NCBI GenBank assembly: GCA_900404475.1
Contig: OUQQ01000324.1
Span: forward strand, 1-22,190
Reading direction: 5' to 3'
Length of the DNA stretch: 22,190 bases
From: Spongospora subterranea
Taxonomy: Eukaryota; Endomyxa; Phytomyxea; Plasmodiophorida; Plasmodiophoridae
Positions 1-17,419 of the stretch are shown here, piece after piece (within the stretch, counting starts at the first letter, position 1; each line of letters begins with the position of its first letter). A program made the position numbers and the translations under genes. The notes below the pieces were generated by a model. It was not told where the DNA came from. It was given only the letters and a program-made list of their open reading frames with translations, and did no database searches.

Positions 1-413
1 TATAAAGTGTATCTACTCCGTCAATAATGCCTCAATAATAAAATTGAACACGTAACTTTGTTCGTAATGCAAAGACCTAAAGAATTACGTACAAATTGTA
101 CGATATGAATCCATCATCCATGACCAGATACAGTTCAAGCCGCCTACAGTCACGGAATTGTCGGGTTAAGGTGATCGCTACTGTACACGTTCGCAAGAAA
201 TCACTGTAAATAGACCACATGGGAGTACACGCGAACAGAATCGCTATTATGAATAATTATGGAACTAACTCCCCCCACAGTGTTGAATGTCTTCTTGCTC
301 TGTTCCGTTATCTGCAGTTCACGGGCCAGAACCGTGCTAAAGAGATTTTGGCGCGATTGGTGACTTCTAACATCCATCAGACATGCGATCAGCCCCAGAA
401 TCCTCAGATTGGA

Positions 414-793
414 TCAATGGGGCAAATTTAGGGTTTCGAAATGCTCTGTTGGAAGAGTTAGAAGAAAGAAAACGATTCCCCCAATAACCAAAATACTGGA
501 GTTTTCAAAGTCGTCAATGAAATCAATGATGGCCAAACATCAGTGCCAACTCGCTTTGAGTGGCTTTGAATAACGGTAATTTGTGTCTCTTCAAGGCTGA
601 TCTATTGCGCCGGCTCTGCACTGGGGGTTTTGGACTCTACACCCATTTTCAGATTGTTGTCAACACGGCGCAAGTCACCTTAATCGCAGAAATCGCAGCA
701 AAACAAATAAACAAGCAGATCGCTTTGGGGGCAGACCCCCTTGAAAGCAAAGATTGAGGCAAATCCGAAAAATCTAACCAACAGGTATTTCAT
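414..793 (-). CDS. Possible small spliced membrane protein with signal peptide
   Basis: Unrecognised. Joining 737-793, 667-678, 539-615 and 414-495 gives an ATG-to-TGA frame of 75 residues with introns of 58, 51 and 43 nt, all GT..AG and of the size seen in the secure genes here. The product would start with a hydrophobic signal-like segment (MKYLLVRFFGFASIFAF), continue with a basic stretch (SRRNRSALKRHK) and end with a membrane segment (LIILVIGGIVFFLLTL) and a short tail. The 12-nt second exon is a weak point; skipping it (one 121-nt intron) also keeps the frame. No homologue is recognised. Competing open frames exist on the plus strand (219-431, 560-757), and a further minus-strand open stretch continues below 414 after the stop. 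This is an inference from splice logic only. Confidence 0.33.
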
Positions 794-1236
794 GGTTTGA
801 TGAGTGTCATCGCCCAATTCACATTTTGAAAGACATAATATAATTATATACACCATAGGGCACTGCCAAACGTGACAAAATAATCAGCCAATCAGCTTCG
901 GGTACGGGAATCGCAGACGTGGCCGATTTCTTGAGAAAACGCTACCAAAGGCTGCTTTCGGTTGAAAGGCATATAAACCCTCGACGCGCATTGGAGAATG
1001 GAAAATCGGCAAAATTCCGCATCGAAAACCCAGAGCTCGACCTTGATCGGATTTCAACTAGATCGGGATACCAGCTGAACTCAACATATAGACCTGCACA
1101 AACGGTGGCGATGCGAACGCCACATTCGAAAAATGTGCAAACATGCTGGACGCAGCCCATCAACAGATTCGACAACCCGCATGTTCTTTGATGCAGCGAT
1201 GGTTTCCAAACCCGGTCGATCCATTCGGACAAGAAC
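794..1236. other. No supportable gene
   Basis: Short open frames exist on both strands (for example 919-1191 plus and 942-1244 minus), but none shows a recognisable domain or splices cleanly to a neighbour. The segment may contain the upstream part of the degraded B-box gene that follows. Confidence 0.4.
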
Positions 1237-1394
1237 GTGTCCATGTTATCCGTTCCCTTTCTTCTCGACGCTCATCACGACGTCATCAGGATATCTTCGA
1301 CGGTTCACCTATCCGGTGACCTTTCGCACAATTTGTACGACCATTTCTGGTGCCCGTCCACACCGCGAACGCTGGCAATTCCTCGTCCGACATT

Positions 1395-1930
1395 GTTACG
1401 CCAAGATGTGCTGTGCAGCGGCGACTGCAACTACTGTGCCTTGAGTTGGACTGAAATGGTTCAGTTGCCTCTTTTGAGATAATGTCATGGAAAAACGTTG
1501 CCTTGAGCACAGAACCGATCGACTCACTCTGTATTGCCAACCGTGTCGAATATCGGTTTGTCAGCAATGACGATTGAGCGGATTCTATGCACTCCGCCGC
1601 AATAAACCACTCTTTCAACCGATCAGTTAAAGCCAGAGTCGTGATCGATCAACGGTCGAAGGACGCCATCGCCATGCCAAAGACAGACACCGCGAGATCG
1701 ACGGTGCCGAGCTGGACAAAAGGCTCGCCGCTGCAGAACTGGCTAAGTAGCTCAAGCGACTCAAGGAGCTGGAAGCCGAAGCCGAATTTGAAACGGACTC
1801 CAACCAAGGCACATCCCACCCGGGAAAATTCGCTTTGTGTGCCGCGCTTCGAGGGCGACGTCGAATCGTTTCCGCCGCAATGCGGGAACGTACCTCAGTT
1901 TTCAATCAAAGATCAAGGAGCACCCATTCC
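1395..1930 (+). pseudogene. Degenerate B-box zinc finger plus coiled-coil (TRIM-like) gene
   Basis: Two broken pieces resemble a TRIM-type protein. The frame ending at 1482 reads CSGDCNYCALSWTEM, which resembles a first B-box. After a stop and frame change, 1488-1567 reads RCLEHRTDRL then TLYCQPCRISVC, which fits the start of a type-2 B-box (C-x2-H, then LYC-x2-C-x4-C). A stop codon follows where the next zinc ligands should be. Further on, about 1690-1800, another frame reads an Ala/Glu/Lys/Leu-rich stretch (GAELDKRLAAAELAK, stop, LKRLKELEAEAEFE) of coiled-coil type, in the order expected for B-box then coiled coil. Several stops and frame changes mean this is not an intact gene unless unseen introns repair it. 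B-box proteins commonly act in protein-protein contacts or ubiquitin ligation; no function can be assigned here. Confidence 0.42.
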
Positions 1931-2389
1931 ACATGAATGCCGAACATTCCCACAACCCTATTGGATTTCGGCCAGTTACAATTGGTACACAGCAAAACGC
2001 AGGCAAACGGATTCACAATCAGCTATACCGCTTGTTACGAAGTCGGACTGAACAATAAGTAGTCAGCTGATTGAGGAATTTGAAAAGATCAAATTGTTGA
2101 AGGATGTAAGCATTTAGCCTATTGTAAATTCAACCGCGTTTTCATAAATATCAATAGATGGATTGAATTTACTACAGCAGAATTCACAGGACGATTTTAA
2201 AGGGAACGTCAAAACCTCATTCCCGTTCTTCAGCACTGGGTGCAAATACACAGTTTTTCTTGGATTTAAGGAAGCTGTCCAGATATCCGACGCCTAGATG
2301 ATGCTATGAAGTATTTGTCGCTTTGGGTGGGATACAGCAAATGGCGAAAACGCATCAGCGGGTTTTACGGCTATAGTCGTCGACGCAAT

Positions 2390-2797
2390 GGCAAACGGAG
2401 TTGTTGACAATGCAAAGCCGCATTTGTCGCCACTAGACAAGGCGTTCGTTGAAATAGCCGATGCCGATGCAGACTTCGCTGCCAGCCCCCAAACAGCCCT
2501 GACTTGAATGTGCTGGACTTAGGGTTTTTTGACGCAATCCAGTCGCTCCAGCATCGATGTGCTCCGAAAAATATTGATGAGCTGTTTGAAGAAGCCGAAA
2601 ACGCATTTCACGAGTTGCAGGGAACCAAGCTGAATCGCGTGTTCCTCACACTACAGCATTGCATAATTCAGACTATGCGAATGGGCGGAGGGATCGATTG
2701 CAAGATCCCTTACATGGGCAAGGAGCGTTTAGAGCGTCATAATTCTCTCCCCGGCACTCTGGGAGTTGACCCAGCGTTGATAGAAGAAGTGAGATAG
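2390..2797 (+). pseudogene. Mariner-family transposase relic, C-terminal half
   Basis: The 3' half of a Tc1/mariner-superfamily transposase of the type common in plants and oomycetes. One frame carries DNAKPHL at 2406-2426, which is the second catalytic Asp region. A different frame, entered after a frameshift, carries QPPNSPDLNVLDLGFF from 2483, with the third catalytic Asp in SPD, and stays open to a TAG at 2795-2797. Its C-terminal part (about 98 residues, with IQSLQ, FLTLQ and KIPYMGKE) also looks like this family. Only 92 nt separate the two Asp codons, fewer than 34-39 codons would need, so bases have been lost as well as the frame. I found no N-terminal helix-turn-helix, first catalytic Asp or clear terminal inverted repeats. 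This is an old dead copy. Confidence 0.75.
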
Positions 2798-3705
2798 TCG
2801 ATAATAGATCCATGCATGATTCGATGGCACGATCTCCAGTAAAAAGATGACTTTTTTTCGTACCGACCAGACCTTTTGGGACAAAACGAAATGGTCGTTC
2901 CGACCAGACTGTTATCGGACGAAAGGAGTAAATACCCTATTCAAAATAACTTTTCACAGCATACAAGGGGGTGCACTTGAGCGCATTGCCAAGAAAAGCG
3001 AATCGTTAACCGTGAAAGTGTCAATATAGCCTCATATTGGGATTATCAATTCAATGTATCAAAGATTGCACATCCAGCTTTAACTTGAAGCAGAATCATG
3101 CCTCTAGGATTGAAAAAGCAAAATCTGGAACTCAAATACTCCTAGCATCTTATGCGAAAAAACAACAGAGATAATCTAATGTCTTTGACAACTGCAGATT
3201 CCTCGTCGCCATAAACAGGCGCTCGTCCGGAATCTACGATGAAAGAGAGGCCCAAGTTAAGTCGAAACGGAAACGTCATCACCCTGTCAACCCCCAACAA
3301 AGACTAACTTGAATTTAGCCTCATCTTGTCTATTCTGCAATAGTCATTTCATCTTCTGCCCGATCGCAACTGCACTAATCGACGCTCGAAGAGATCAGCC
3401 TCTTGACAAACTTTCATTGGTGCGCCCATCATCGCCGATAATAACCTGGATCAATTCCACATCAACTTGGACTGTTCATATGCTTGTTGAAAAGTCAGAT
3501 TCTTGTTTCCAAGAGTGAGAACGCCAAATCTGACACTCGAACTCTGTCAAGGCAGCTATATGTCTTCACAACTACCTATCTCCGAAAAACCAGAAATCAG
3601 AAATGGAACCTATTTTGAGAAACGTCTGTGGACTTATTCTGTCTGATTAGAGAGTATAAATTTCCGATGTTATTTTTACAAAACCACTTGCACTTTATGG
3701 CTCGA
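2798..3705. other. Intergenic, no supportable gene
   Basis: AT-richer spacer between the mariner relic and the 3' end of the ABC transporter. It holds several open frames of 60-70 codons on the plus strand (2847-3029, 3309-3518) without recognisable domains. Two related 14-mers containing CCGACCAGAC lie near 2860 and 2897 in the first 120 bases. The 3' untranslated region of the transporter must lie in the right part. Confidence 0.5.
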
Positions 3706-6700
3706 TTACTTCTTATCGACAGCAACTTCTTTTGCTACCTTCTCTTCAGCAAATTGACGCAATTTTCGAGCGGATTCAGGTCCAGTCTGGTTGACCAAAG
3801 AAGAAAACATACTTGCTGGATTGTTCAACAACGCTAACGGTGTGTCGAACTCAGCCACATGCCCGGCATCCATGAACAGAATCTTGTCACTATCGATGAT
3901 CGTATTGAGACGATGCGCTATCGTAAGAACAGTGCAATCGGCGAAATTCTTGGCAATTGCGGTCTGGATCAGCTGATCCGTGTCGGCGTCGATTGCTGCT
4001 GTAGCTTCATCTAGCACGATAATACAAGATTTGCTCAGGATCGCCCTAGCAATGCAAAATAATTGTCGTTGTCCGAGACTGAAATTGCGACCGTTTTCGA
4101 CCACGATGGCGTTTAGCCCGCCTTGCATAGGTCTAATGATAACATCAAGATGGACCGCGGCCAGAGCTCTCCAAATTGCTGAATCTTCTACTTCATTGTA
4201 AGGATCCAAATTTGAACGCACCGTCCCTAAGAAGAGCACCGGCTCTTGAGGAATAATTGCTATTCTTTTTCGCAGCATTCGTAAGCCGACCGAATTGGCA
4301 TCGACACCGTCTATCAAAATTTTCCCTTGGCAAGACTCCACAATTCTGAGCAGGGCAACGAGCAACGTAGACTTTCCTGATCCGGTCCGACCAACAATTC
4401 CGATCTTTTCCTGTGGGTTGACAGTGAAATTTACCTTCTTCAAAACGGACACACCATATTGAGTATAACGAAGTACAATATCGCGGAAAATAATCTCGCC
4501 TCGAGATGGCCACGACTCTAAAAGTAACAGTTTTTTCAAAATATGAAAGAATCGAACAGAAAATACATACCGTCGGGTTGTTTGCGATTAGTAATCACAA
4601 ATGGTGCCTCTGGCGCCACGTTCTCTCCCATGTGTTGTAGTTCGCGAACTGAGTTGAATGAACCTTTGGTTTCTTCCAGCATGCGGAACATCCATTGAAC
4701 AAACACCAACAGTTGCAGAGAGTTCGCCAAAGCTAATCCGACGACAGCGGACTTAACTTTTGTACCAGCAGGCTGAACGACAAACCAATAGGCGCAGGCA
4801 AATATAGCAAACGAGCACACAACATCCATGTATAGGGCGACAAAGAATCTAATGTTTTGAGATGCGATTTCCCATGTGTTGGTCTCATCCAAATGCCCCA
4901 GAGTTAAGGAACGGAAACGTGCTTGAGCATTGAATGCGCGAATCGAGAACAATCCTTCAAGTGACGAGGCGACATGAGAGTAAAGCATGGGCTTAGCACC
5001 TTTGGCCTTATTACTCATAAATCGAAGTGCTCCGCATTTATGCGGAAGTACGAGAATGACAAAACCAATTACAGAAAGGACCGCAACTGAAGGCATTAAT
5101 GGCCAATCAGACTGTAAAAACATTATGATCAGCGACCCAATTGCTAAAGGAGCGTATTGCAGAAACTGCAGAGACGCGTCGGGTAGACGATCATCAGCCG
5201 CGCCCTTTAGAAGAACATTTTTAGTCAATTACAGCTAGAGCAATTTGGCGCAATATCAAACCTGATGCTCTGCAGCGCATTGAAGGATTCTTCCAAGTGG
5301 AGTTTTATCGTAAAATGACATGGGTGCATGAAGTAACGATGTAAGCATGGAATCGTGTAGACGACGAGCTTTAGACGCAGTAACCTTAGCTAGAAGAAAT
5401 CCACGAAAGGCAACACCAAACGAAAAGCTGACACAGAATACTCCAAAAACGGCGGCGTTCCATTGGTTGGAAAGGCCAGTGGTGTTTGCTGTCCAGGATT
5501 TTACCCATATATCAAGTACCATGCGGATGCTGTGAACCGCGAAAAATATCACGCAAATTGAACCTGACACGATGATTCCTCCAGCACCTTTCTTCATGTA
5601 GGTAATGGGTCCAGTTTTGCTTGGTTGATGAGGATCAGCACGATTCTCCATTGTCAGATGCGATTCGTCAGATTCGCTCCTGTATGTCAACACGCTCAAT
5701 TCGTTACGGGCAACGCTGCGTGCAAAAGACGGGATATTTTGCAGTTGACTTGACACATGGTATGGTCCGTTAGTCGTTAGGTGATCATATTCTGCCTTTT
5801 GCTTCATGGTATCGTCGTCAACTTCAATACCTAGTTCATGCAAACCATCAGTTTTTTGATAATAACATGCCACAGAAATTTACCGTGATTGAGCTGAGAG
5901 ATGCGATAGAGGACTCGTTCATCTGTATCGGAAGGTTCACGAATGGCGTTTGGTCGTTCTTGATTAACTTGAACCGAAACCAAATCAGATATGACGTCAT
6001 CTCCCGAAGGAATCTGGATTGTGTTATATCGTTGAACCGATTCTTCCGACTCGTAATCAAGAACGGTTTCAACGTTAACATCAACATGTGCCTCAACAAG
6101 GGACCTCAATTTTCCACCAGGCAGTGACATTAGCTCAGTGTAGGGACCATATTCCAAAACACCTTTGTCTCCCATAAGCATCACGCGATCGACCTGGTAA
6201 TTCAAATATCAGCAACAAGGTGCATCGATGAAAAGTAATATGTTACAAACCTGATATAAATATTGAAGACCGTGGGTCACCATAATCACAGTTCTATCAC
6301 GAAGGAATCCCTTTATGCATTTCTCGAAGATTGTTCTGGCCACCTTTTGATCCAAAGCGCTCAATGGGTCGTCCAGAAGAACAATGTCGCTGTGGCTGTA
6401 AACCGCTCGAGCCATTGAAACTCGCTGTTTTTGCCCTCCTGATAAGTTCGCCCCTCGCTCAGCAACAATTGTCTGGTCACCTTCGGCAAACAGGCTCAAA
6501 TCTCGTCCGAGACAACAAACTTCGATGACTTTGGTATAGCGGGCACGGTCCATAGGAGTTCCGAAGAGGATGTTATCCATAATACTGGTGTTGATAAGCC
6601 ATGCTTCTTGAGGACAGTAACTCGTCTTTCCGACAACGCGAACACTTCCTTGAGGAACATTTGTCTGGCCGAGCATAGCGCCGAGGAGCGTTGACTTTCC

Positions 6701-8124
6701 TGACCCAACGGTGCCGACAACAGCTATGATTTCTCCAGGATAAGCATGCATGCTGACGTTGGTCAGCATAGAGGACGCATTCTCTCCCCAGGCAAGATTC
6801 GCTTTTACCATTTCCACGACTCCTTTTTTTCCGACAGGATCGCTTTTCATGGAGGCATTTTGCCGATGATCAACCTAACAAATAGATCAAATTCCATTGC
6901 AAAGACAATACTTTACAGGCTAAACATACAAGCTGGGGGCGTTGCATGAAAAGGGTAATTGCACCGAGAGCATTAAGCGCTGACGAACATGATTTCACGG
7001 CTAACGGCATCATAAGCAGAGGATAACGGAGGGTGTTCAGCAACGACACAACAATGAATGCCAGAGTTGGGTCAATTTTCCCGGCGGGGTCATTGATTTG
7101 TAGAGATACTAGACACGCAAATGCGCCCAGAACAGGAACAGCAAATACCATTGCAAAATTGGCGGCTCGCGATAGGATCTGCGATGCAGCGGCGGCACTC
7201 TCACGAGCTCGGATCTCATTGATGCGCTTGGAAAAATACACTTCCCATGTGTAGAACTTGAGTAATTTGATAGCAGTGAGTATTTCAGTCATTAGATGAA
7301 GACGTTCACCCGAAGTCTGAATCCAGACAGCGGAATAATGAGAGACCTTATTGCCGATATACAGCTGAATGGGTAATGTCGCGACGATGACGATAATGGG
7401 CCAGATGGAAGACATCCTTGCCTCATATATCAATAGCAAGACGATATAAATGATCTCGAGTGCTCCAGTCCAGAGGAAATGAAAGTGGGATGCGGCTGAT
7501 GCGACCGCCTCAATATCGGTGGAGACCATATTGACGATCTCTCCAATCCCGACATGTTGTGGTGGAAGTGCCAATGACTTATTATAAATGATCATAGTGA
7601 GTGATGATCTCACTGTAGTCAATCAACACAAGTGTATCGTTAGTCGTATGTCATAACACATGTAACGATATGGGGTAACGATATGACATACCTTTTAGAC
7701 CGACTTTAAATGAGCCAACGTAGAGACACTGAATTGATATTGCCGCCATAAGGGAGGCGCCCAACAGAACCAACGCCCACTCCATGGTTCGAGTCTCCAT
7801 CGCCATCATTTTCTTCAACAAAAACCATGCGCTTCCCCAGGTGCATAACGCCCAGACGAACTTCCAGACCGCCAGGAACATGTACCTGACGCCGAATGCG
7901 CTCCATAGTGCTCGCAACATTGATGGCTTGGCTCGTTTCTCTTCCTTTGCCCAAGCAGTTTGCAGTGCGGTAGAGCAGTTCTCTGCTTTGGAAGCATCTT
8001 CGATTGAGAAGATGACGTCTTCAGGAGATTTGAATACGAAAACCAAAAGGAGTTTCAGCACCCATAGCAAAAGAGGGTCGGACACTGGATTAGAAGGACC
8101 TAGCTTAAACGACGACTTGGCCAT
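3706..8124 (-). CDS. ABCC (MRP-type) full ABC transporter
   Basis: A membrane ATP-driven exporter of the ABCC/multidrug-resistance-associated family, which moves organic anions and conjugates. Seven exons: 7692-8124, 6930-7612, 6251-6874, 5884-6193, 5262-5830, 4571-5204, 3706-4517, giving 1354 residues ending in TAA; introns are 53-79 nt. Order is TMD1 (six predicted helices), NBD1, a charged linker, TMD2 (six helices), NBD2. NBD1 has Walker A GTVGSGKST (about 426-434), signature LSGGQ (516-520) and Walker B IVLLDD (536-541), with Asp where the catalytic Glu would be, as in other ABCC proteins. NBD2 has Walker A GRTGSGKST (1127-1135), signature FSLGQ (1230-1234), Walker B IIVLDE (1250-1255) with Glu, and an H-loop His in TIAHRL. 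The extra N-terminal TMD0 is absent. The ATG at 8122-8124 is the first in frame; a noncoding or short upstream exon cannot be excluded. Substrate unknown. Confidence 0.95.
7613..7691 (-). other. ABCC intron 1 with hairpin over the 5' splice site
   Basis: This 79-nt intron, the longest of the gene, begins GTATGTCATA and carries the exact reverse complement (plus-strand 7646-7655 and 7682-7691). In RNA the first ten intron bases, including the 5' splice site, could pair with bases 37-46 of the intron. The loop contains the 11-mer CATATCGTTAC twice in tandem. A branch-like TTGAC and CTACAG lie at the 3' end. Confidence 0.7.
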
Positions 8125-8479
8125 GACTGCTTATCCAACTGGCCTACAATGACAATTGCAAATGAAACCCCTGATGGCGAAGCAACAAAATTGAGACACG
8201 CGACACTTTGAAAGAGTTTCAGATATCTTCATTTAAGTGGAATCAGATATTAATAAACGCTGAAAGGCGCGTGGAATCAAATCTGAACCGTGACGACTTC
8301 TTGAACCACAGGTAGAATGTTCAGTTACGAGACACGATATATGCCAACACTCGTAGGGGTCCCAGCTTACGCTGACCGGCGACTTTGGCAAAGTGGCCAA
8401 GTTATAATGCGAACCAGATATTAATATCAGATCTGCTTTTGTTATACTAAATATATTGTTTATAAAAAAATCGCCTTCA
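8125..8479. other. Spacer between RPB1 3' end and ABCC start
   Basis: 355 bases separating two co-directional minus-strand genes. It should hold the RPB1 3' untranslated region and terminator (AT-rich near 8440-8479) and the ABCC promoter and 5' leader. I see no coding frame of its own; the minus-strand frame covering 8233-8655 is a shadow of the RPB1 tail. A CATTGTAG just upstream of the ABCC ATG could be a leader-intron acceptor, but I could not identify its donor. Confidence 0.5.
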
Positions 8480-15302
<6,823 letters not shown>

Positions 15303-15511
15303 GGCGAGGGGAGCTATGGCTCGATAACCCTCTACTTGACCTGGCGTTAATCACCCTCCAACCTCACCACAGGGTCGATTGAGGAATGCGCCACGCACTC
15401 CGTTTCTCATTGGACCGATCAGCTCCCGAATGTTCAATTGCCCACCGTCGACGGCGCTCAGCATCTATCAGATGACAAGGGATCGCAAAATTGACGATGA
15501 TATCGATGATT
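15303..15511. promoter_or_regulatory. Probable RPB1 promoter region
   Basis: Only 209 bases lie between the RING gene stop and the RPB1 start on the same strand, so the RPB1 promoter and leader must lie here or inside the RING gene. It is GC-richer than the neighbouring spacers. No clear TATA box is seen at a fixed distance from the start codon. Confidence 0.4.
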
Positions 15512-16548
15512 TTATGGTGGATGGTTTTGATTTTGGTCGATCTTCATACGGCATATCGGACAACAGGCATTGATTTTCAGCCACTGATAACGATCGTTTG
15601 AAACTGACGACAATGGCGACAAAAATTGCAACACTAATACCTTATCGGAACATCCGACATGGAATAAATGAAGACATGGAAGGGTCCTTACAGGATCGTT
15701 GTTCAGGTAATCTTCCATACAGATCGAGCAACTAGAGATGAACGGTCAGGGTCGGGGCAGACGTTCGAAGATTACGGTAAAGCTAACGAAGGGACGTATT
15801 CTTGTTTTGATGACGATGTTGCGCATGCTGCGGCGTATGAATGAGTCGGCAGGCGGCGTATGGTCGCATCTGGTGCGCCTTTGGTCCTCACATCACCGTT
15901 CCTTTCGGTCAGTTGCCACAGCTCCTACAGAAAAAAACAAATGTAATACAATGTTCCTTGAACTAAATCGTAATGGATTCTCCATACATCGTAACTATAA
16001 TTGTCAATATTGTCCTGCAAAAGGGCTGCCCTCCGCATAGCGAATGCTTGAACCCAGGGAGAGCGTGATCCGCGGCGGGCCCGCCGAGATCGTGCCTGCA
16101 TCGGAGCGACCATCCTTACCGGGGGCGCTGCCATCCTGTCGGCTATGCTGGCCCAGTCTGTCCAAAGCGCGTTCATCTCGTTCTCTTGGAGGGATCGCGC
16201 CAGGAGTTCGTCGGTCTGAAGAGCGCCGGAGCTCGGAATACGAGTACTATTGCCGCTCGCAGACGAGGAGGACAATGCCCTGTTGGCTGACGCCGCGTCC
16301 AACAGCGCCTGGGTGAATATCAGCAAGAGAAACTCATCCAATTTCGCATAAAATACATGCACCCGAGCAGCGTCCTCGTTTCGTAGCGCCCTCGCTAATC
16401 TCTGCTGTTGTCGTCGATCTCGGGCCGCTGCAGCGTTGTTTGTGCTGGAAAGCCTGGCGACTTCCGCCTGGGAAAGCTCCCTAACGTCGTTTTCGGACGA
16501 TTGCGACGACGACGACGTCCGCCTCCTCCTCCGCGAATCTCTATTCAT
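15512..16548 (-). CDS. RING-H2 finger protein, probable E3 ubiquitin ligase
   Basis: Five exons (16363-16548, 15988-16308, 15776-15924, 15641-15731, 15512-15583) give 272 residues ending in TAA. The C-terminal RING-H2 finger is complete: C220-x2-C223, C238-x-H240-x2-H243-x2-C246, then C257-P-I-C260, with the conserved Trp just after the SDK splice junction. Upstream is a segment typical of RING-H2 ligases (ELWQLTERNGDV, then RRLPTHSY). The N-terminal half is low-complexity, rich in Arg, Ser and Ala (RRRRRTSSSSQSS), and GC-rich; no membrane segment is seen in the spliced form. Introns are 54, 63, 44 and 57 nt. The 54-nt intron is stop-free in frame, so the exon 1-2 junction is less certain than the others. 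Such proteins transfer ubiquitin from E2 enzymes; the target cannot be inferred. The start is the first ATG after an upstream stop. Confidence 0.88.
16309..16362 (-). other. RING gene intron 1, 54 nt, stop-free
   Basis: GTGCAT..CACCCAG, phase 0. Removing it joins NEDAAR to ALLDAAS. Retaining it adds VHVFYAKLDEFLLLIFTQ, a hydrophobic 18-residue stretch unlike its polar surroundings, which argues that it is an intron. Size and borders match the other introns. Confidence 0.65.
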
Positions 16549-16578
16549 ACTGTATTGGCGTCAAGATAGTTGGTGTAT

Positions 16579-16868
16579 CTACAGTAATTGACCATAATCG
16601 GTCTGGGGTGGACAATCAACAATGCGCTGCTTTACTCGGTCTGCGGCTTTCTTAGATTCGCTATTCGCCTTCATAATAGAGCTCTGCGGTTTTTTATTGC
16701 TGTATTTCGGTTGGTAGCGGGCAAGGTTCGGGTTTGATTTCCGAAATTTCAGAGGATTTTTCTGAGGGGCATTTGGCGTGCTAGAAGCATCGCGTACGGT
16801 CATCATTAAACACCCGACCTCCCACCTACCTTCAGCAGATTACGTCTATAATCACCTCTGAGGTTCAT
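16579..16868 (-). CDS. Small basic hypothetical protein
   Basis: Not recognised. The unspliced frame 16579-16806 codes for 75 residues. An alternative two-exon model (16830-16868 joined to 16579-16761 by a 68-nt GTAGGT..CTCAG intron, phase 0) gives a 73-residue protein starting MNLRGDYRRNLLK and continuing KNPLKFRKSNPNLARYQ. Both end PPQTDYGQLL and are rich in Lys, Arg, Asn and Gln, with no membrane segment or known motif. The stop lies only 30 nt from the RING gene ATG on the same strand, so the two are either very tightly packed or, less likely, part of one transcript. A nucleic-acid-binding or ribosome-associated role would fit the charge but is not shown. Confidence 0.4.
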
Positions 16869-17077
16869 TTTCTGGATTTAGCGCTTAAATAGGGAGAAAG
16901 TTCCAAAAAAAAACATTGAGTGGGGCGCTTAAGTGGTCACTTTTGTTGAATACTCTCCAGAAACTGTGTATAGAAAGTAAATGCTTTGATTTGCATAACA
17001 AAAAGTTTTTTTTTCTTGAAAACAAGGCGTTCATCCTCTTGCAAAGATCGCTATATAAATTATTCTTTGATTGCGCG

Positions 17078-17419
17078 TTATTCGTCGAACTGGTCATCGT
17101 TCTCATCAAACGAATTTTGGTCATGCCAAAGTGTGATCTGATCACGTAGATAGGAGATTGTTTCCTCGCTGTCTTTTACAAATAAGTTGCCATCGTCCAG
17201 TATTTCCAGAATAAACGAGGTCTGAGTTTTATGGAGGTTGATGAGGAATTCTCTTAGCGCGATATCACTATTATCGCAATTAGGATTAGATTCAATGGAT
17301 AGCAGCTGCTTTACCATTGCAGTAGAAACCCCCTCATTAGGCGGACCATGATCCTGTTGGAGGAAACTCCAGAATGACGCCTGGGCTGGCCGACAAGCTA
17401 CACACAATCGACCGTTCAA
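17078..17419 (-). CDS. Hypothetical acidic-tailed small protein, 5' end uncertain
   Basis: Not recognised. The open frame to the stop at 17078 has a helical-looking core (EGVSTAMVKQLLSIES, then ALREFLINLHKTQTSFILEI) and an acidic C-terminus (FDENDDQFDE). There is no ATG at the left of the frame; the first in-frame ATG begins MVKQLL. Two upstream options exist: read straight up into a Cys-containing stretch (CRRPLNGRLCVACRP), or splice a 52-nt intron (GTGTGTAG..CCAACAG) to a frame ending VSQTVERSI. Neither supplies a clear start, so at least one upstream exon is probably missing from this call. Composition looks protein-like, but coding status is not proven. Confidence 0.4.
   Translation of the reverse strand: MNGRLCVACRPAQASFWSFLQQDHGPPNEGVSTAMVKQLLSIESNPNCDNSDIALREFLINLHKTQTSFILEILDDGNLFVKDSEETISYLRDQITLWHDQNSFDENDDQFDE

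Noticed and set aside
1286..1618. Minus-strand ORF of 110 codons
   Set aside because: It is antisense to the B-box signature on the plus strand and has no recognisable domain.
2861..2910. Repeated CCGACCAGAC motif as a mariner terminal repeat
   Set aside because: The copies are direct, not inverted, and no matching end was found on the other side of the transposase relic.
5205..5261. ABCC exon 6 starting at MTKNVLLKG
   Set aside because: An in-frame TAA lies just upstream; the acceptor TTCTAAAG gives a 57-nt intron and joins AAEHQ to GAADDRLPD in frame.
16549..16578. Small ORF as first exon of the RING gene through a 33-nt GTAGAT..ATACAG intron
   Set aside because: It keeps the frame, but 33 nt is shorter than any secure intron here (minimum 44), and the RING ATG has its own plausible context.
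16885..17149. Overlapping ORFs on both strands between the two small minus-strand genes
   Set aside because: AT-rich homopolymer sequence gives low-complexity Lys/Phe/Leu frames; no ATG context, motif or splice support.
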